Of a DNA stretch of 64,000 nt, positions 1 to 8,086 are shown one piece after another (position 1 is the stretch's first letter; every line of letters starts with the position of its first letter). The notes beneath the pieces are model-generated. The model saw only the letters and a list, made by a program, of their open reading frames with translations, was not told where the DNA came from and searched no databases. The stretch comes from BOG-932 sp965276835 (lineage in GTDB: Bacteria > Pseudomonadota > Alphaproteobacteria > BOG-932 > Roseiterribacteraceae), in the NCBI GenBank assembly GCA_965276835.1, contig OZ255631.1:1054001-1118000 (forward strand), in the 5' to 3' direction. Both the position numbers and the translations under genes were made by a program.

Positions 1-497
1 TCCGCGCCTCGGCGCTGGCCTTGCGCAAGATTCCCGACGCGAACGTGTCGTGGTCGGACGAGGGCATCCTGTCCTACCAGGATGTCGACGTCTCCATCGC
101 GGTGGCGACGCCGAACGGCCTGATCACCCCGATCATCAAGCAGGCGGACACCAAGAGCCTGCGCCAGATTTCCGCCGAAATGCGCGATCTGGCGGCCCGC
201 GCCCGTGACGGCAAGCTGAAGCCGGCCGAATATCAGGGCGGCACCTTCTCGATCTCCAATCTCGGCATGTTCGGCATCCGCGAATTCGCCGCGGTGATCA
301 ACCCGCCGCAATCCTGCATCCTGGCCGTCGGCAACGGCGAGCAGCGGGCGGTGGTCGAGGACGGCGAGCTGAAGATCGCCACCCTGATGACCTGCACCCT
401 GTCGGTCGACCACCGCGCGGTCGACGGCGCGCTGGGCGCGGAATATCTGGGCGCCTACAAGGCTTTGATCGAAGATCCTTACAGCCTGCTGCTGTGA
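1..497 (+). CDS. pdhC: Dihydrolipoamide acyltransferase (E2), C-terminal part
   Basis: Partial gene entering from the left edge; reading frame is open from base 3. The visible 164 or so residues are the C-terminal catalytic domain of a 2-oxoacid dehydrogenase E2, which transfers the acyl group from lipoyl-lysine to CoA. The active-site motif HRAVDG follows SVD near the end, and the family segment NLGMFGI is present upstream. The downstream E3 (lpdA) and lipoate synthase genes favour pyruvate dehydrogenase over 2-oxoglutarate dehydrogenase, but the lipoyl and subunit-binding domains lie outside the window, so the exact substrate is inferred. The stop overlaps the next gene's GTG start. Confidence 0.9.
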   Translation, partial: RASALALRKIPDANVSWSDEGILSYQDVDVSIAVATPNGLITPIIKQADTKSLRQISAEMRDLAARARDGKLKPAEYQGGTFSISNLGMFGIREFAAVINPPQSCILAVGNGEQRAVVEDGELKIATLMTCTLSVDHRAVDGALGAEYLGAYKALIEDPYSLLL

Positions 498-964
498 TCC
501 GGGTGGCAGTACCGGCGGATGTTCCGCTGATCACATCGCTCGTCCGCGAACTGGCGGAATATGAGAAGCTCGCCGACCAGGCGGTTGCGACCGAAGCTGA
601 TTTCCAGATCGCCTTGTTCGGCCCGTCGCCCAAGGCGCACGCGCTGATCGTCGAGCATGATGGGCAACCGGCGGGTTTCGCGCTCTATTTCTACAACTTC
701 TCGACTTTCCTCGGACGGCCCGGGATTTATATCGAGGATGTGTTCGTCCGCCCTGAATTCCGGCGCAACGGATATGGGCGCAAGATATTCAAATATCTGG
801 CGCAAAAGGCGCTGGCCGAGGGTTGCGGCCGCGTCGAATGGTGGGTTTTGGACTGGAACGCCCCGGCGATCGATTTTTATCGTGGGCTGGGCGCCGTGGC
901 GATGGATGAGTGGACAGTGCAGCGCCTGACCGGCGATGCGCTGAAGACATTCGCGGAGAGCTGA
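494..964 (+). CDS. GNAT family N-acetyltransferase (SSAT-like)
   Basis: 156 residues, the usual size for a single GNAT domain. The acetyl-CoA pyrophosphate-binding loop is RRNGYG at about residues 94-99, preceded by the beta strand IEDVFV. The later segment DWNAPAIDFYRGLGA matches the spermidine/spermine or thialysine acetyltransferase (SSAT) branch, so an amine substrate is plausible but not proven. The GTG start overlaps the E2 stop codon by 4 bases (GTGA), suggesting translational coupling. The gene sits between E2 and E3 of the dehydrogenase operon, although nothing in it indicates a role in that complex. Confidence 0.85.
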   Translation: MIRVAVPADVPLITSLVRELAEYEKLADQAVATEADFQIALFGPSPKAHALIVEHDGQPAGFALYFYNFSTFLGRPGIYIEDVFVRPEFRRNGYGRKIFKYLAQKALAEGCGRVEWWVLDWNAPAIDFYRGLGAVAMDEWTVQRLTGDALKTFAES

Positions 965-967
965 CCG

Positions 968-2368
968 ATGGCTGAACAAACATTCGATATCGCAATCGTC
1001 GGGTCCGGCCCCGGCGGCTATGTCGCGGCGATCCGCGCGGCGCAGCTTGGCATGAAGGTCGCCATAATCGAGCGCGATGCGCTGGGCGGCATCTGCCTGA
1101 ACTGGGGCTGCATTCCGACCAAGGCGCTGCTGCGCACCGCCGATATCTTCAGCACATTGCACCACCTTGAGGAATTCGGCTTGTCCGCCAAGGATATCAG
1201 CTATGACGCCAAGAAGGTGGTCGAACGCTCGCGTAAGGTGGCGAAGCAGCTGTCCGACGGCGTGAAGTTCCTGATGCGCAAGAACAAGATCACCGTCATC
1301 GAGGGCACGGCCAAACTGGCGGGCAAGGGCAAGCTGTCGCTGACCAAGGACGGCAAGGCGATCGACGGCGTGGCCGCCAAGCACATCATCCTGGCGACAG
1401 GCGCGCGCGCACGGTCGTTGCCGGGGCAGGAGCCGGACGGCAAGCTGGTCTGGACCTATAAAGAGGCAATGGTGCCGCCGGCGATCCCGAAATCGCTCCT
1501 GGTCATCGGCTCGGGCGCCATCGGCATCGAATTCGCCAGCTTTTACCGCACGATGGGCGCCGAGGTTACGGTGGTTGAGGTGGTCGACCGTATCCTGCCG
1601 GTCGAGGATGAAGACGTGTCGGCTTTCGCCCGCAAGCAGTTCGAAAAGCAAGGCATCAAGATCCTGACCAGCGCCAAGGTCACCAAGCTCGCCAAGGGCA
1701 AGGACAGCGTCACTGCGACGATCGAACAGGACGGCAAGCCGGTGACGCTGACGGTCGACCGCGTGATCTCCGCGGTCGGCATCACCGGCAATGTCGAGGA
1801 TATCGGCCTGGAAGGCACCAAGGTGAAGGTCGAGAAAGGCCATGTCGTGGTCGACCAGTGGCTTCAGACGGGTGAGCCCGGCGTCTATGCCATCGGCGAC
1901 CTGGTCGGTGCGCCCTGGCTGGCGCACAAGGCGAGCCATGAGGGCGTGATCTGCGTCGAAAAGATCGCCGGGCTTGACCATGTCCAGCCGCTGAACGTGC
2001 TGAATATCCCGGGCTGTACCTATTGCACGCCGCAGGTCGCGTCAGTCGGCCTGACCGAGGCCAAGGCCAAGGCGGCGGGCAAAAAGGTCAAGGTCGGCAA
2101 GTTCCCCTACATCGGCAACGGCAAGGCCATTGCGATGGGCGAAACCGAGGGTTTCGTGAAGACTGTGTTTGACGCCGATACCGGCGAATTGCTCGGCGCG
2201 CACATGGTGGGGGCGGAGGTGACGGAGCTGATCCAGGGCTATGTTATCGCCAAGACGCTCGAAACCACCGAGGCCGAGCTAATGGAGACGATATTCCCGC
2301 ATCCCACCCTTTCCGAAATGATGCATGAGAGCGTGCTTGACGCTTATGGCCGGGCAATCCATTTCTGA
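968..2368 (+). CDS. lpdA: Dihydrolipoyl dehydrogenase (E3)
   Basis: 466 residues, full family length. It reoxidises dihydrolipoamide on E2 using FAD and NAD+. The N-terminal FAD-binding GSGPGG motif is at residues 12-17, the redox-active disulfide is C43 and C48 in GGICLNWGC, an NAD-binding GSGAIG motif follows in the middle, and the C-terminal HPTLSE carries the catalytic His-Glu pair. It starts 3 bases after the GNAT gene and ends 3 bases before lipA, so it is a member of one operon with the E2 gene. Confidence 0.97.
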   Translation: MAEQTFDIAIVGSGPGGYVAAIRAAQLGMKVAIIERDALGGICLNWGCIPTKALLRTADIFSTLHHLEEFGLSAKDISYDAKKVVERSRKVAKQLSDGVKFLMRKNKITVIEGTAKLAGKGKLSLTKDGKAIDGVAAKHIILATGARARSLPGQEPDGKLVWTYKEAMVPPAIPKSLLVIGSGAIGIEFASFYRTMGAEVTVVEVVDRILPVEDEDVSAFARKQFEKQGIKILTSAKVTKLAKGKDSVTATIEQDGKPVTLTVDRVISAVGITGNVEDIGLEGTKVKVEKGHVVVDQWLQTGEPGVYAIGDLVGAPWLAHKASHEGVICVEKIAGLDHVQPLNVLNIPGCTYCTPQVASVGLTEAKAKAAGKKVKVGKFPYIGNGKAIAMGETEGFVKTVFDADTGELLGAHMVGAEVTELIQGYVIAKTLETTEAELMETIFPHPTLSEMMHESVLDAYGRAIHF

Positions 2369-2371
2369 TCC

Positions 2372-3322
2372 ATGGCCGACATCGATACGATTCCCCGGGT
2401 GAGGCACCCGGAAAAGGCGAACCGCCCGGATAACCCGCCGCAGCGCAAGCCTGAGTGGATTCGGGTGAAGGCTCCCACCTCGCCTGAATATCACGCGACC
2501 CGCGAGATCATGCGCGGTCTCAACCTCACCACCGTCTGCGAAGAGGCGGCGTGCCCCAATATCGGCGAGTGCTGGTCCAAGCGTCACGCGACCTTCATGA
2601 TCATGGGCGAGGTCTGCACGCGTGCCTGCGCCTTCTGCAACGTGGCGACCGGCAAGCCGGCCCATCTCGATCCCGACGAGCCGCGCCGCGTGGGCGAGGC
2701 GCTGGCCAAGCTTGGGCTGGAGCATGTCGTCGTCACCTCGGTCGACCGCGACGATCTGGAAGACGGTGGCGCTCGCCATTTTGCGCGGACGATCGCCGAA
2801 ATTCGCGCCGCGTCGCCCAAGACAACCATTGAAATCCTGACGCCGGACTTTAAGAATAAGCCGCAGGCGCTTGATATTATTTTGGCTGATAAGCCGGACG
2901 TCTATAACCACAATCTGGAAACCGTGCCGCGCCTCTACGCGTCGGTCCGTCCCGGGGCGCGCTACTTCACCTCGCTGCAATTGCTGGCGCGGGTGAAGGA
3001 AGCGGACCCGATGATGTTCACCAAGTCCGGCATCATGGTCGGATTGGGCGAGACGCGGGAAGAAGTGCTGCAGGTGATGGACGACCTGCGCGCCGCCGAT
3101 GTCGATTTCCTGACCATCGGCCAATATCTGCAGCCCACGATCAAGCACGCCGCCGTCGACCGGTTCGTGACGCCGGACGAGTTCAAGTCCTACGCCAATG
3201 CCGCGCGGGCCAAGGGTTTCTTGATGGTGTCGGCCTCGCCGCTGACCCGGTCGTCCTATCACGCAGGTGAGGATTTCGTCCGCCTGCGCGAAGCGCGCGC
3301 CGCCCGGCACGCCGCCGCTTAA
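2372..3322 (+). CDS. lipA: Lipoyl synthase
   Basis: 316 residues. This radical-SAM enzyme inserts two sulfur atoms into octanoyl chains on E2 and GcvH to form lipoyl cofactor. Both iron-sulfur clusters are visible: auxiliary-cluster cysteines C56, C61 and C67 (CEEAACPNIGEC) and the radical-SAM triad C82, C86, C89 (CTRACAFC). The family's C-terminal motif around SPLTRSSYHA contains the conserved serine that ligates the auxiliary cluster. Its position directly after lpdA fits supply of the cofactor to the neighbouring dehydrogenase complex. Confidence 0.97.
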   Translation: MADIDTIPRVRHPEKANRPDNPPQRKPEWIRVKAPTSPEYHATREIMRGLNLTTVCEEAACPNIGECWSKRHATFMIMGEVCTRACAFCNVATGKPAHLDPDEPRRVGEALAKLGLEHVVVTSVDRDDLEDGGARHFARTIAEIRAASPKTTIEILTPDFKNKPQALDIILADKPDVYNHNLETVPRLYASVRPGARYFTSLQLLARVKEADPMMFTKSGIMVGLGETREEVLQVMDDLRAADVDFLTIGQYLQPTIKHAAVDRFVTPDEFKSYANAARAKGFLMVSASPLTRSSYHAGEDFVRLREARAARHAAA

Positions 3323-3323
3323 G

Positions 3324-3806
3324 ATGACCGCTTATAGCGAAAAGGTCGTCGTGCCGTACTCGCCGCAGCAGATGTACGATCTGGTTGCGGAGGTGCAGCG
3401 TTATCCGGAATTCTTGCCCTGGTGCATCGGCGCGCGGATTTTGAGGCGCGAAGGCAATGTGTTGAATGCCGAGCTTGTGATCGGCTGGAAGGTGCTGCGC
3501 GAGCGGTTCAGCTCCAAGGTAGTGCTCGACGCACCGGGCAGGGTGCAATTCGATTATACCAACGGGCCGCTGAAATATCTCCACGGCGACTGGCGGTTTA
3601 CACCGGCGCCTCAGGGCGGCACCGTCGTCGAATTCCAGGTCGATTTCGAGTTTAAGTCGCGTGCGCTGTCGCTGGTGATGGGGGGCGTGTTCTCCGAGCT
3701 GGTCCATCGCATGGTCGGCGCTTACGAGGCACGGGCCAACCAACTCTACGGCCGGCCGCACGCGCATTCACTTCAGCCGGGCAAGCCCCTGGAGCAGAAG
3801 ACTTAA
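3324..3806 (+). CDS. Coq10/RatA-type START domain protein
   Basis: 160 residues from an ATG one base after the lipA stop; a longer reading into lipA is possible but unlikely. The sequence is a single START/SRPBCC fold of the Coq10/RatA family: YSPQQMYDLVAEVQRYPEFL near the N-terminus and FSSKVVL then FQVDFEFKSRALS later are diagnostic. In alphaproteobacteria these proteins bind ubiquinone and help deliver it to the respiratory chain; in enterobacteria the relative RatA was described as a ribosome association toxin. The operon context with pyruvate dehydrogenase favours the quinone role. Its 3' end overlaps the convergent cinA gene by 39 bases. Confidence 0.88.
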   Translation: MTAYSEKVVVPYSPQQMYDLVAEVQRYPEFLPWCIGARILRREGNVLNAELVIGWKVLRERFSSKVVLDAPGRVQFDYTNGPLKYLHGDWRFTPAPQGGTVVEFQVDFEFKSRALSLVMGGVFSELVHRMVGAYEARANQLYGRPHAHSLQPGKPLEQKT

Positions 3807-4244
3807 AGCCTTTTCCGTCGCCTGGCGGCGCACGGCGGCGCGGTCGCCCTTGAGGACTTCGCGTGCGGTCGTCGTCTGACCCCCAGCCGCCAATCCGAAC
3901 CACACCAGTCCGACCGGCTTCTCCGCCGATCCGCCGCCCGGTCCGGCGATACCCGTCACCGAAACCGCGACGGCGGCGTGTGAACGCGCCAGCGCGCCGT
4001 CCGCCATCGCCTCGGCCACTTCGCGGCTGACCGCACCCCTCGCGGCGATCAGCGCGGCATCGACACCGAGCAATTCGGTCTTGGCGGCGTTGGAATAAGT
4101 GACGAAGCCGCGCTCGACGACGGCCGACGATCCGGCGATATCGGTCAGCGCCGCCGCGATCATGCCGCCGGTGCAGGATTCGGCGGTCGCCAGCATCTTG
4201 CCGGCGGCCTCGAACGCGTTCAGGACGTCCTCGGGCTTAGCCAA
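3768..4244 (-). CDS. cinA: Nicotinamide-nucleotide amidohydrolase, CinA C-terminal type
   Basis: 158 residues, the size of a stand-alone CinA C-terminal domain (PncC). The enzyme deamidates NMN to nicotinate mononucleotide in the pyridine-nucleotide salvage cycle. The signature ATAESCTGG with the catalytic serine is near residue 20, and VSVTGIAGPGGG with KPVGLVWFG follows in the second half. It is translated after ispDF with an 8-base overlap, so the two form one operon. The N-terminal COG1058 domain of long CinA proteins is absent. Confidence 0.93.
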   Translation of the reverse strand: MAKPEDVLNAFEAAGKMLATAESCTGGMIAAALTDIAGSSAVVERGFVTYSNAAKTELLGVDAALIAARGAVSREVAEAMADGALARSHAAVAVSVTGIAGPGGGSAEKPVGLVWFGLAAGGQTTTAREVLKGDRAAVRRQATEKALSLLLQGLARLK

Positions 4245-5379
4245 GGGGCAGCCTGACGGTCGCCGTTCCCTGGGCGGCGATGCCTTCGCGCCGGCCGGTG
4301 AAGCCCAGCCCCTCGGTGGTGGTCGCCTTGACGCTGATCTGGTCGGGCCTCAGCCCGGTGATCTCGGCGACGCGCGCGACCATGGCGGCGCGGTGCGGGC
4401 CGACCTTCGGCCGCTCGCAGACGATCGTAACGTCCAGATGGGCCACCATCCCGCCGCGCTCCGTCACGCCGGCAATGGCATGCTGCAGGAAGATGGCGCT
4501 GTCCGCGCCGCGCCAGCGTTCGTCGGTCGGCGGGAAATGACTGCCGATATCGCCGGCGCCGATGCAGCCCAGGATGGCGTCGGTTAGCGCGTGCAGGCCG
4601 ACATCGGCGTCGGAATGACCCTTAAGCTTATGCGTATGCGGCACCTCGATACCGCAGATGGTGACGTGATCGCCGGCCTCGAATTCGTGAACGTCGAAAC
4701 CGGATGCGACCCGGATATCGCCAAGCCGGGCGGCCAGGAACGCATTGGCGGTGGCGATATCGCCGGCGCGGGTGACTTTCAGATTGCTCATGGCGCCTTC
4801 GACAAGGGTAATGGGAATGCCGGCCTGTTCGGCCAGGGTGGCGTCGTCGGTTGCTTGGTTGTCGCCCGCGGCGCGGTGGGCCGACAAGATCGGATCGAAC
4901 CAAAAGCCCTGGGGCGTCTGCACCTGCCACAGACCGTCGCGGTCGACCGGACCGCCGGTCTGCTTGCGCAGGCTGTCGACGACGGGCAGGGCGGCAACGG
5001 CGGCCGGCTTGGTTGCCAGCGCATCGACGACGCGGCTGATGACGCCGGCGTCGACCAGCGGCCGGGCGGCATCATGGATCAAAACCAGTCGGGGCTTTGC
5101 GGCTTCCAGCGCTTCAAGTCCCAGCCTCACGGATTCCTGCCGTGTCGCACCGCCAAGAATGTGTGATTCCGGCAACAGTTTGCCGATCGTTTTCTGGTAA
5201 AGCGTTTCGTGACCTTGGCCGATCACCACGCGGACCTGGTCGATCCCGGGATGGGCCGAAAAGGCTTCGACCGTGTGGCGCAGCAAGGGTTTACCGCCAA
5301 GTACTTGATATTGCTTGGGAAGGTCGCCCCCGTGGCGGCTGCCCGATCCGGCTGCGACGATTAAGGCGACGACGGTCAA
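4237..5379 (-). CDS. ispDF: Bifunctional IspD/IspF (MEP pathway)
   Basis: 380 residues from a TTG at 5379. A GGGG ribosome-binding stretch sits 8 or so bases upstream, and the first residues TVVALIVAAGSGSR are the IspD N-terminus; an in-frame extension to 5526 would run over ntrB and looks spurious. Residues about 1-220 are the CDP-ME cytidylyltransferase (GSGSRHG, LIHDAARPLVD) and about 225-380 the MEcPP synthase (GFDVHEF metal site, HSDADVGLHALTD). The natural fusion of these MEP-pathway enzymes is common in alphaproteobacteria. The gene is divergent from ntrB, with 58 bases between the starts. Confidence 0.95.
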   Translation of the reverse strand: MTVVALIVAAGSGSRHGGDLPKQYQVLGGKPLLRHTVEAFSAHPGIDQVRVVIGQGHETLYQKTIGKLLPESHILGGATRQESVRLGLEALEAAKPRLVLIHDAARPLVDAGVISRVVDALATKPAAVAALPVVDSLRKQTGGPVDRDGLWQVQTPQGFWFDPILSAHRAAGDNQATDDATLAEQAGIPITLVEGAMSNLKVTRAGDIATANAFLAARLGDIRVASGFDVHEFEAGDHVTICGIEVPHTHKLKGHSDADVGLHALTDAILGCIGAGDIGSHFPPTDERWRGADSAIFLQHAIAGVTERGGMVAHLDVTIVCERPKVGPHRAAMVARVAEITGLRPDQISVKATTTEGLGFTGRREGIAAQGTATVRLPLG

Positions 5380-5437
5380 AAGATTACCCCGAAATGTTGC
5401 ACTGCCGCAAAATTGCTGAGACAGTTGCCCATAAACT

Positions 5438-6577
5438 ATGCAGATTATGCGGATGCCTAATAACATAGCATCTTCGACTTCCGCCAACCCCCAGATGGGG
5501 TCTGTCGGCATCGATGCGGCGCGCATATTGGAGGCCTTGCCGCAGGCAATCCTCGTGGTCGATGACGCGTTCGCAATACGCTATGTGAATACCAAAGCCG
5601 AGGAGTTTTTCTACGCCAGCGCCATGACGCTGCAGGGCGTGGACCTGTCCGAACTGATCCCGGTGGACAGCCCGGTCTTCTCGCTGATCCGCCAGGTGCT
5701 GCGCAGCGCGGCGCCGGTGGTCGATCACGGGCTGATCATCGAAAGCCGTCGTATCGGCCAGCGCGACGTGCTGATCCAGGCGACGCCGCTCGGCGACCCG
5801 CCGGACCTTGCCATCGTCGCCTTTCAGGAACGCTCGATCGCCGAACGGCTGGACCAGCAATTCAACCAGCGCGGCGCCGTCCGCTCGGCGCAGGCCATGG
5901 CGGCGATGCTCGGGCATGAGGTACGTAACCCTCTGGCAGGCATCCGCGGCGCGGCGCAGTTGCTGGAGCAGAGCGCATCGCAGAACGACCGCGAGCTGAC
6001 CAGGCTGATCTGCGACGAGACCGACCGTATCAAGGCGCTGATCGACCGGATGGAGGTGTTCTCCGACGACCTGCCGCTGGCGCGGGAGCCGGTGAACATC
6101 CACGCGGTGCTGGACCAGGTGCGCAAGGTGGCGTCTGCCGGCTATGCCCGCCACGTCACCTTCGTCGAGCATTACGACCCGTCGCTGCCGTCCGTTTACG
6201 GCAACCGAGAGCAGTTGGTCCGGGTCTTCACCAACCTGGTCAAGAACGCCGCTGAAGCGATTACACGCGGCCACGGCGGCATCGTGCTGTCGACCGCCTA
6301 TCAAAGCGGCCTTCGGCTCGTGCTGCCCAACGGCACGGGCCGCGCCCACCTGCCGCTGGTGGTCAGCGTCGAGGATAACGGCGACGGAATTCCGGAATCG
6401 ATCCGGCCGCATATTTTCGACGCGTTCGTCTCGGGCAAGCAGAGCGGCACCGGCCTGGGTTTGGCATTGGTGGCGAAGATCGTCGGCGAGCATGGCGGGC
6501 TGATCGAGCTGGACAATTTGCCCAGGCGAACGATCTTCCGGGTTTTTCTTCCGATGGCTGAACGGAGCAAAGAATGA
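5438..6577 (+). CDS. ntrB: Nitrogen sensor histidine kinase NtrB
   Basis: 379 residues, soluble. An N-terminal PAS domain (about 28-140, starting ILEALPQAILVVDD) is followed by the phospho-acceptor helix with H160 in LGHEVRNPLAG, then the ATPase domain with N-box FTNLVKNAAEAI, DNGDGIP, and TGLGLALV. It controls NtrC phosphorylation in response to PII and nitrogen status. The start is uncertain because no good Shine-Dalgarno precedes 5438, and ATGs at 5447, 5453 and 5495 are alternatives. Its ATGA end overlaps ntrC. The dusB/nifR3 gene often found just upstream in alphaproteobacteria is missing here; ispDF lies there divergently. Confidence 0.93.
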   Translation: MQIMRMPNNIASSTSANPQMGSVGIDAARILEALPQAILVVDDAFAIRYVNTKAEEFFYASAMTLQGVDLSELIPVDSPVFSLIRQVLRSAAPVVDHGLIIESRRIGQRDVLIQATPLGDPPDLAIVAFQERSIAERLDQQFNQRGAVRSAQAMAAMLGHEVRNPLAGIRGAAQLLEQSASQNDRELTRLICDETDRIKALIDRMEVFSDDLPLAREPVNIHAVLDQVRKVASAGYARHVTFVEHYDPSLPSVYGNREQLVRVFTNLVKNAAEAITRGHGGIVLSTAYQSGLRLVLPNGTGRAHLPLVVSVEDNGDGIPESIRPHIFDAFVSGKQSGTGLGLALVAKIVGEHGGLIELDNLPRRTIFRVFLPMAERSKE

Positions 6578-8040
6578 GTGTCGCGGAAATCCGTTCGACT
6601 GCTCCGGTCATCCTCGTCGCCGACGACGACCGCGCGATCCGCACCGTATTGACCCAGGCCCTGGTGCGTCAGGGCTATGAGGTGCGGACCAGCGCCACGG
6701 CCGGCACCTTGTGGCGCTGGGTGGCCGACGGGCAAGGCGATCTGGTCATTACCGACGTCATCATGCCCGACGAGAACGGACTGGACCTAGTGCCGCGCAT
6801 CCGTGCGCTCAGGCCCGACCTGCGCGTGATCGTGATGAGCGCCCAGAACACGCTGATGACCGCGATCAAGGCGACGGAGCGCGGCGCCTTCGAATATCTG
6901 CCCAAGCCGTTCGACCTTGGCGATCTGATCCAGATCGTCGAACGGGCACTGGCCGGCCCGGCGCCGCGCCATCTGGACGAGTATGAGCCGGACCTTCAGG
7001 AGGGCGCGCTCCAGGTCATCGGCCGCTCGCCGGCGATGCAGGAAATCTATCGCACCATGGCGCGGCTGATGAGCACCGACCTGACGGTGATTATCCTGGG
7101 CGAGTCGGGCACCGGCAAGGAACTCATCGCCCGCGCGCTGCACGAATACGGCAAGCGGCGGGAAGGGCCGTTCGTCGCGGTCAATATGGCGGCGATTCCG
7201 AAGGAATTGATCGAGAGCGAGCTGTTCGGACATGAGCGCGGCGCCTTCACCGGGGCGGTCAATCGCCTGTCGGGCCGATTCGAGCAGGCGCAGGGCGGGA
7301 CTCTGTTCTTGGATGAGATCGGCGATATGCCGCCCGAGGCGCAGACGCGTTTGCTGCGTGTGTTGCAGGAGGGCGAATATGTGACGGTCGGCGGCCGCGC
7401 GCCGATCAAGGCGGATGTGCGTGTCATTGCCGCGACGCACCGTGACCTGCGGGCGTTAATCGCGGCCGGGCAATTCCGCGAAGATCTTTATTACCGCCTG
7501 AACGTCGTGCCGATCCGGGTTCCGCCGCTGCGCGAGCGGACGCAGGATATTCCGGCGCTGGTGCGGCACTTCATGGATCAGGCCCACGCCAGCGGCTTGC
7601 CGTCCAAGGCGATCGACGCGGGCGCGATGCAAAGGCTCCAAACCCATCGCTGGCCGGGCAACGTCCGCGAACTGGAGAATTTGGTCCGCCGGCTGTGCGC
7701 GCTCTATTCAGAGGAAAGCATCGATGTCGGCGCGATCGAGACCGAGCTTGCCGAAGCCCGGCAGCCGGCCACGCAGGCCGAGCCTGCGGCGGAGGAGGGC
7801 CTGAGCGCGGTGGTCGAACGCCATCTGCGCGAGTATTTCGCCGCCCATGCCGACGGCCTGCCGGCCAGCGGAGTCTATGACCGCATCGTACGCGAAATCG
7901 AGCGGCCCCTGATTGCCCTGTCGCTGGAGGCGACCAAGGGGAATCAGTTGCGCGCCGCGGAACTGCTGGGCCTAAACCGCAACACATTGCGCAAGAAAAT
8001 ACGGGAGTTGGACATCCAGCCGGGGCGCAGCTTAAAATAG
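6574..8040 (+). CDS. ntrC: Nitrogen response regulator NtrC (sigma-54 activator)
   Basis: 488 residues with three domains. The receiver has acidic residues at ADDD (16-19), phospho-acceptor D61 in ITDVIMPDENG, and a conserved lysine in PKPF. The AAA+ domain carries Walker A GESGTGKE, the sigma-54 contact loop GAFTGA, and Walker B LFLDEIGD. A Fis-type helix-turn-helix closes the protein (NQLRAAELLGLNRNTLRKKI). It activates sigma-54 promoters of nitrogen-assimilation genes. The ATG overlaps the ntrB stop by four bases. Confidence 0.96.
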   Translation: MSVAEIRSTAPVILVADDDRAIRTVLTQALVRQGYEVRTSATAGTLWRWVADGQGDLVITDVIMPDENGLDLVPRIRALRPDLRVIVMSAQNTLMTAIKATERGAFEYLPKPFDLGDLIQIVERALAGPAPRHLDEYEPDLQEGALQVIGRSPAMQEIYRTMARLMSTDLTVIILGESGTGKELIARALHEYGKRREGPFVAVNMAAIPKELIESELFGHERGAFTGAVNRLSGRFEQAQGGTLFLDEIGDMPPEAQTRLLRVLQEGEYVTVGGRAPIKADVRVIAATHRDLRALIAAGQFREDLYYRLNVVPIRVPPLRERTQDIPALVRHFMDQAHASGLPSKAIDAGAMQRLQTHRWPGNVRELENLVRRLCALYSEESIDVGAIETELAEARQPATQAEPAAEEGLSAVVERHLREYFAAHADGLPASGVYDRIVREIERPLIALSLEATKGNQLRAAELLGLNRNTLRKKIRELDIQPGRSLK

Positions 8041-8086
8041 GGTGTGATAGATACACCACACCGTTGTGTAGTTGGGCGCGCGTGAC

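Noticed and set aside
5395..5425. Sigma-54-like sequence (TGCCGC then TTGCT) upstream of ntrB
   Set aside because: The invariant GG of the -24 element is missing and the spacing is one base short.
8041..8057. GGTGT-N7-ACACC dyad between ntrC and ntrY, considered as an NtrC site
   Set aside because: Arms are only five bases and do not match the NtrC consensus TGCACC-N5-GGTGCA.
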